Shown: positions 4,944 through 6,300 of the stretch, piece by piece | Numbering within the stretch: position 1 is the first letter of the stretch | Layout: every line of letters starts with the position of its first letter | Assembly: GCA_013002375.1 (NCBI GenBank) | Contig: JABDJW010000034.1 | Location: 1-6,300 of the forward strand | DNA length: 6,300 nucleotides | Source of the DNA: Acidimicrobiales bacterium | GTDB lineage: Bacteria > Actinomycetota > Acidimicrobiia > Acidimicrobiales > SHLQ01 | Direction: 5' to 3' | Program-made: the position numbers and the translations under genes | Notes under the pieces: model-generated | Databases searched by the model: none | Seen by the model: only the letters and a program-made list of their open reading frames with translations | Told to the model about the DNA's origin: nothing

Positions 4944-5979
4944 CGCAAGACCAGTTGGGGTTGACCAGCACCTTGGCCTGGCCGGTGCGGCCGTGGGCCA
5001 AGTCGTCGAGCGCGTCGGCGAGCCCATCGAGCCCGACGGTGAGGCTGTGCAGTTCGTCGAGCCGGACCCGGCCCTCGGCCATCGCCGTCATCACGTGGTC
5101 GAAGTCGGCATGGACGTAGGCGATCGAGCCGGTGACCGTGATCTCCTTCACCAACCAGCTCCCCGCGTCGATCGTGACCGGCTCGCTCGACAGTCCGATC
5201 AGACACACCGCGCCACCGCGCCGCGCCATGTCGACCGCCGCCTGCAGGGTGTCCGGCCGGCCGACGCACTCGTACACCACGTCAGCCCCGAGACCGCGGT
5301 CGCATCCGGCGATCGTGTCGGCCGCGTCATCGGGTTCGACCGCAGCATCGGCGCCGAGCGCGAGGGCCAGATCGCGCCGAGCGGCATCGGGTTCGACCAC
5401 CACGATCGTGCCCGCTCCGCCATCGCGGGCCCATTGCATGGTGGCCAGGCCGATCGGCCCCGCGCCTTGCACGACGGCGAGGTCGCCGTCGCGCAGCCGG
5501 CTGCGGGCCACCGCGTGATAGGCGATCGTGGCCGGTTCGACTTGCGCGAGCTGTTCGTCGGTGAGCGCATCGTGCGCTCGGATGACCCGCTGGGCGCTCA
5601 CCGCCAGCTGCGGCGCAAAGCCACCGTGGGGTGGGGCGAGCTCATCGCGGCCCCGGGCGAAGCGGAAGGCGGTCTCGCAGTACCGGGCGTGTCCGGCCGA
5701 GCAGGCATCACAGGTGCCGCAGGCCGGAGGCAGTCCAACGACGACGCGATCCCCCTCCTGGAGCGAATCGACCTCGCCGCCCACGGCCGAGACGACACCG
5801 GCCCATTCGTGGCCGCAGATCGCCGGGGTGTACGGCCGGCCCGATTCGAAGGCGTGGACATCGGTGCCGCAGATGCCACAAAAGGAGACATCGACCACGA
5901 CGCCGCCGGGGGCAGGGGTGGGGGCCGGGAACTCGAGCAACTCGACGGTGCGAGCCCCCGTGATCAGTGCGGCACGCAT
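4933..5979 (-). CDS. Zinc-dependent medium-chain alcohol dehydrogenase
   Basis: The 348-aa product is a typical MDR/zinc alcohol dehydrogenase of the threonine/butanediol/sorbitol dehydrogenase type, oxidising a secondary or primary alcohol with NAD. Catalytic zinc ligands are Cys37 (in CGICGTD), His57 with Glu58 (GHEWAG), and Glu148 (QVEPAT). The structural zinc site is complete: Cys87, Cys90, Cys93 and Cys101. The Rossmann motif GAGPIG is at 172-177, and Glu196 (VVVEPD) at the end of the second strand points to NAD rather than NADP. Although the frame stays open to the right window edge, the ATG at 5979 is the natural start: homology-type sequence begins at MRAALITGARTVELLEFP, and a TATGGT -10 ends 5 nt upstream. 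The gene is divergent from the Rieske gene with a 36-bp gap and overlaps the SDR by 11 bp at its 3' end. Exact substrate unknown. Confidence 0.93.
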   Translation of the reverse strand: MRAALITGARTVELLEFPAPTPAPGGVVVDVSFCGICGTDVHAFESGRPYTPAICGHEWAGVVSAVGGEVDSLQEGDRVVVGLPPACGTCDACSAGHARYCETAFRFARGRDELAPPHGGFAPQLAVSAQRVIRAHDALTDEQLAQVEPATIAYHAVARSRLRDGDLAVVQGAGPIGLATMQWARDGGAGTIVVVEPDAARRDLALALGADAAVEPDDAADTIAGCDRGLGADVVYECVGRPDTLQAAVDMARRGGAVCLIGLSSEPVTIDAGSWLVKEITVTGSIAYVHADFDHVMTAMAEGRVRLDELHSLTVGLDGLADALDDLAHGRTGQAKVLVNPNWSCASR

Positions 5980-5984
5980 GCGGC

Positions 5985-5990
5985 ACCATA
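5985..5990 (-). promoter_or_regulatory. Extended -10 element (TGG-TATGGT), leaderless promoter of the alcohol dehydrogenase
   Basis: TATGGT on the minus strand fits TAnnnT, is preceded by TGG, and ends 5 nt before the ATG at 5979, predicting a leaderless mRNA. The same TGGTATG context occurs at the DUF35 promoter. Any -35 would fall around 6008-6013, in the -10/start region of the Rieske gene. Confidence 0.55.
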
Positions 5991-6010
5991 CCAAGCGGTT
6001 GATTACGCTC
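5987..6010. promoter_or_regulatory. Candidate shared operator, copy 2 (alcohol dehydrogenase/Rieske intergenic)
   Basis: This is the second copy of the 24-bp element at 2710-2733. It includes ACC-N4-GGT at 5991-6000. It overlaps the -10 hexamers of both the dehydrogenase (5985-5990) and the Rieske gene (6004-6009), so a bound regulator would block both promoters at once. Confidence 0.45.
6004..6009 (+). promoter_or_regulatory. -10 element (TACGCT), leaderless promoter of the Rieske oxygenase gene
   Basis: TACGCT fits TAnnnT and ends exactly 6 nt before the ATG at 6016, the same spacing as for the SnoaL-like gene at 2745-2757. No Shine-Dalgarno is visible in the gap (CGAACA). It lies 13 bp from the divergent dehydrogenase -10. 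Confidence 0.45.
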
Positions 6011-6015
6011 GAACA

Positions 6016-6300
6016 ATGGTGTTCCGCCCGACCCGTGGTGATGCTCCGGCCCGGCTCGGCGCCGACATCGGCCTTCCTCCGGTGGGGGGCGCAACGCTTT
6101 CCGCCGGGGTGTACCGCGACGCAACCCGCTTCGAACTCGAACGCACCCGGGTGCTGCGCCAGTCCTGGATGATCGCCGGCCGATCGAGCCAGATCGCCGA
6201 CCAGCACGACTGGTTGTTGTACGAGGGTCACGGCGAGACCGTCATCGTCAGCCGGCAGGCCGACCGGTCCGTCGCCGCATTCCACAACGTGTGCCAGCAC
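6016..6300 (+). CDS. Rieske non-heme iron oxygenase, alpha subunit, N-terminal part cut by right edge
   Basis: The 95 codons seen encode the start of an aromatic-ring-hydroxylating oxygenase alpha subunit, which uses a Rieske [2Fe-2S] cluster and a mononuclear iron to hydroxylate or demethylate its substrate. The translation shows the family's lead-in: VYRDATRFELERTRVLRQSW (32-51), IAGRSSQIADQHDWLLYEGHGETVIVSRQ (53-81), then AAFHNVCQH ending at residue 95. Cys93 and His95 form the first half of the CxH-x(15-17)-CxxH Rieske ligand motif; the second half and the catalytic domain lie outside the window. The ATG at 6016 follows TACGCT by 6 nt. Since the iron-binding domain is missing here, the subfamily (benzoate-type, phenylpropionate-type, O-demethylase or ketosteroid 9-alpha-hydroxylase KshA-type) cannot be assigned. 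Electron-transfer partners are not in the window. Confidence 0.88.
   Translation, partial: MVFRPTRGDAPARLGADIGLPPVGGATLSAGVYRDATRFELERTRVLRQSWMIAGRSSQIADQHDWLLYEGHGETVIVSRQADRSVAAFHNVCQH

Noticed and set aside
3252..5027. Minus-strand 591-codon open frame running through the SDR region into the TIM-barrel gene.
   Set aside because: The portion beyond 4097 is antisense to the SDR and low-complexity (Arg/Gly/Asp/His-rich). Only the part from 4097 down matches the TIM-barrel family.
4933..6300. Minus-strand frame of the alcohol dehydrogenase continues open to the right window edge (455 codons).
   Set aside because: Sequence upstream of 5979 is antisense to the Rieske gene and shows no domain. 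The MDR N-terminus and a -10 hexamer both support the ATG at 5979.
1..6300. tRNA or rRNA genes, insertion-sequence ends, CRISPR repeats, phage or defence genes.
   Set aside because: No cloverleaf-like segment, regularly spaced repeat, transposase motif or terminal inverted repeat was seen; almost all bases lie in metabolic genes.

Overview
The window is GC-rich, tightly packed bacterial DNA carrying nine protein genes, two of them cut by the window edges. No RNA gene, mobile element or CRISPR array was found. Strong G/C bias at third codon positions, leaderless-looking promoters with TAnnnT -10 hexamers, and the mix of acyl-CoA, SCP2-type thiolase/DUF35, SnoaL-like and Rieske genes suggest an actinobacterium. 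An Acidimicrobiia-type genome is my best guess, but that is an inference from gene content and style, not an alignment.

Layout. Positions 1-2700 hold a minus-strand operon read right to left: a DUF35 Zn-ribbon/OB-fold protein (2257-2700), an SCP2/Ltp-type thiolase-fold protein (1089-2240), a histidine-phosphatase-family protein (382-1086), and the N-terminal part of an acyl-CoA synthetase (1-348, running off the left edge). From 2700 rightwards the genes alternate in orientation. A SnoaL-like (NTF2-fold) protein (2757-3233, plus) is divergent from the operon. A xylose-isomerase-like TIM-barrel protein (3252-4097, minus) converges on it. An SDR oxidoreductase (4143-4943, plus) is divergent from the TIM barrel. 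A zinc-dependent medium-chain alcohol dehydrogenase (4933-5979, minus) overlaps the SDR tail to tail by 11 bp. The start of a Rieske ring-hydroxylating oxygenase alpha subunit (6016 to the right edge, plus) is divergent from the dehydrogenase. No gene-free stretch exceeds about 60 bp.

How the genes may work together. CoA activation, a thiolase-fold C-C bond enzyme with its DUF35 partner, a SnoaL-type dehydratase/isomerase/hydrolase candidate, two NAD(P)-type dehydrogenases and a Rieske oxygenase fit a catabolic locus for a cyclic, steroid-like, terpenoid or aromatic carboxylic acid. The substrate cannot be read from the sequence.

The most interesting regulatory signal is a 24-bp element present at both the DUF35/SnoaL and the dehydrogenase/Rieske divergent promoters (19 of 24 positions identical). 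In both it overlaps the -10 region of an apparently leaderless promoter, which suggests that one regulator links the two ends of the locus. The most interesting protein is the thiolase. It keeps the nucleophilic-Cys position but has GEP where thiolases have GHP and Gln-Asp where SCP2 thiolases have His-Asp, so it is probably not an ordinary thiolase.
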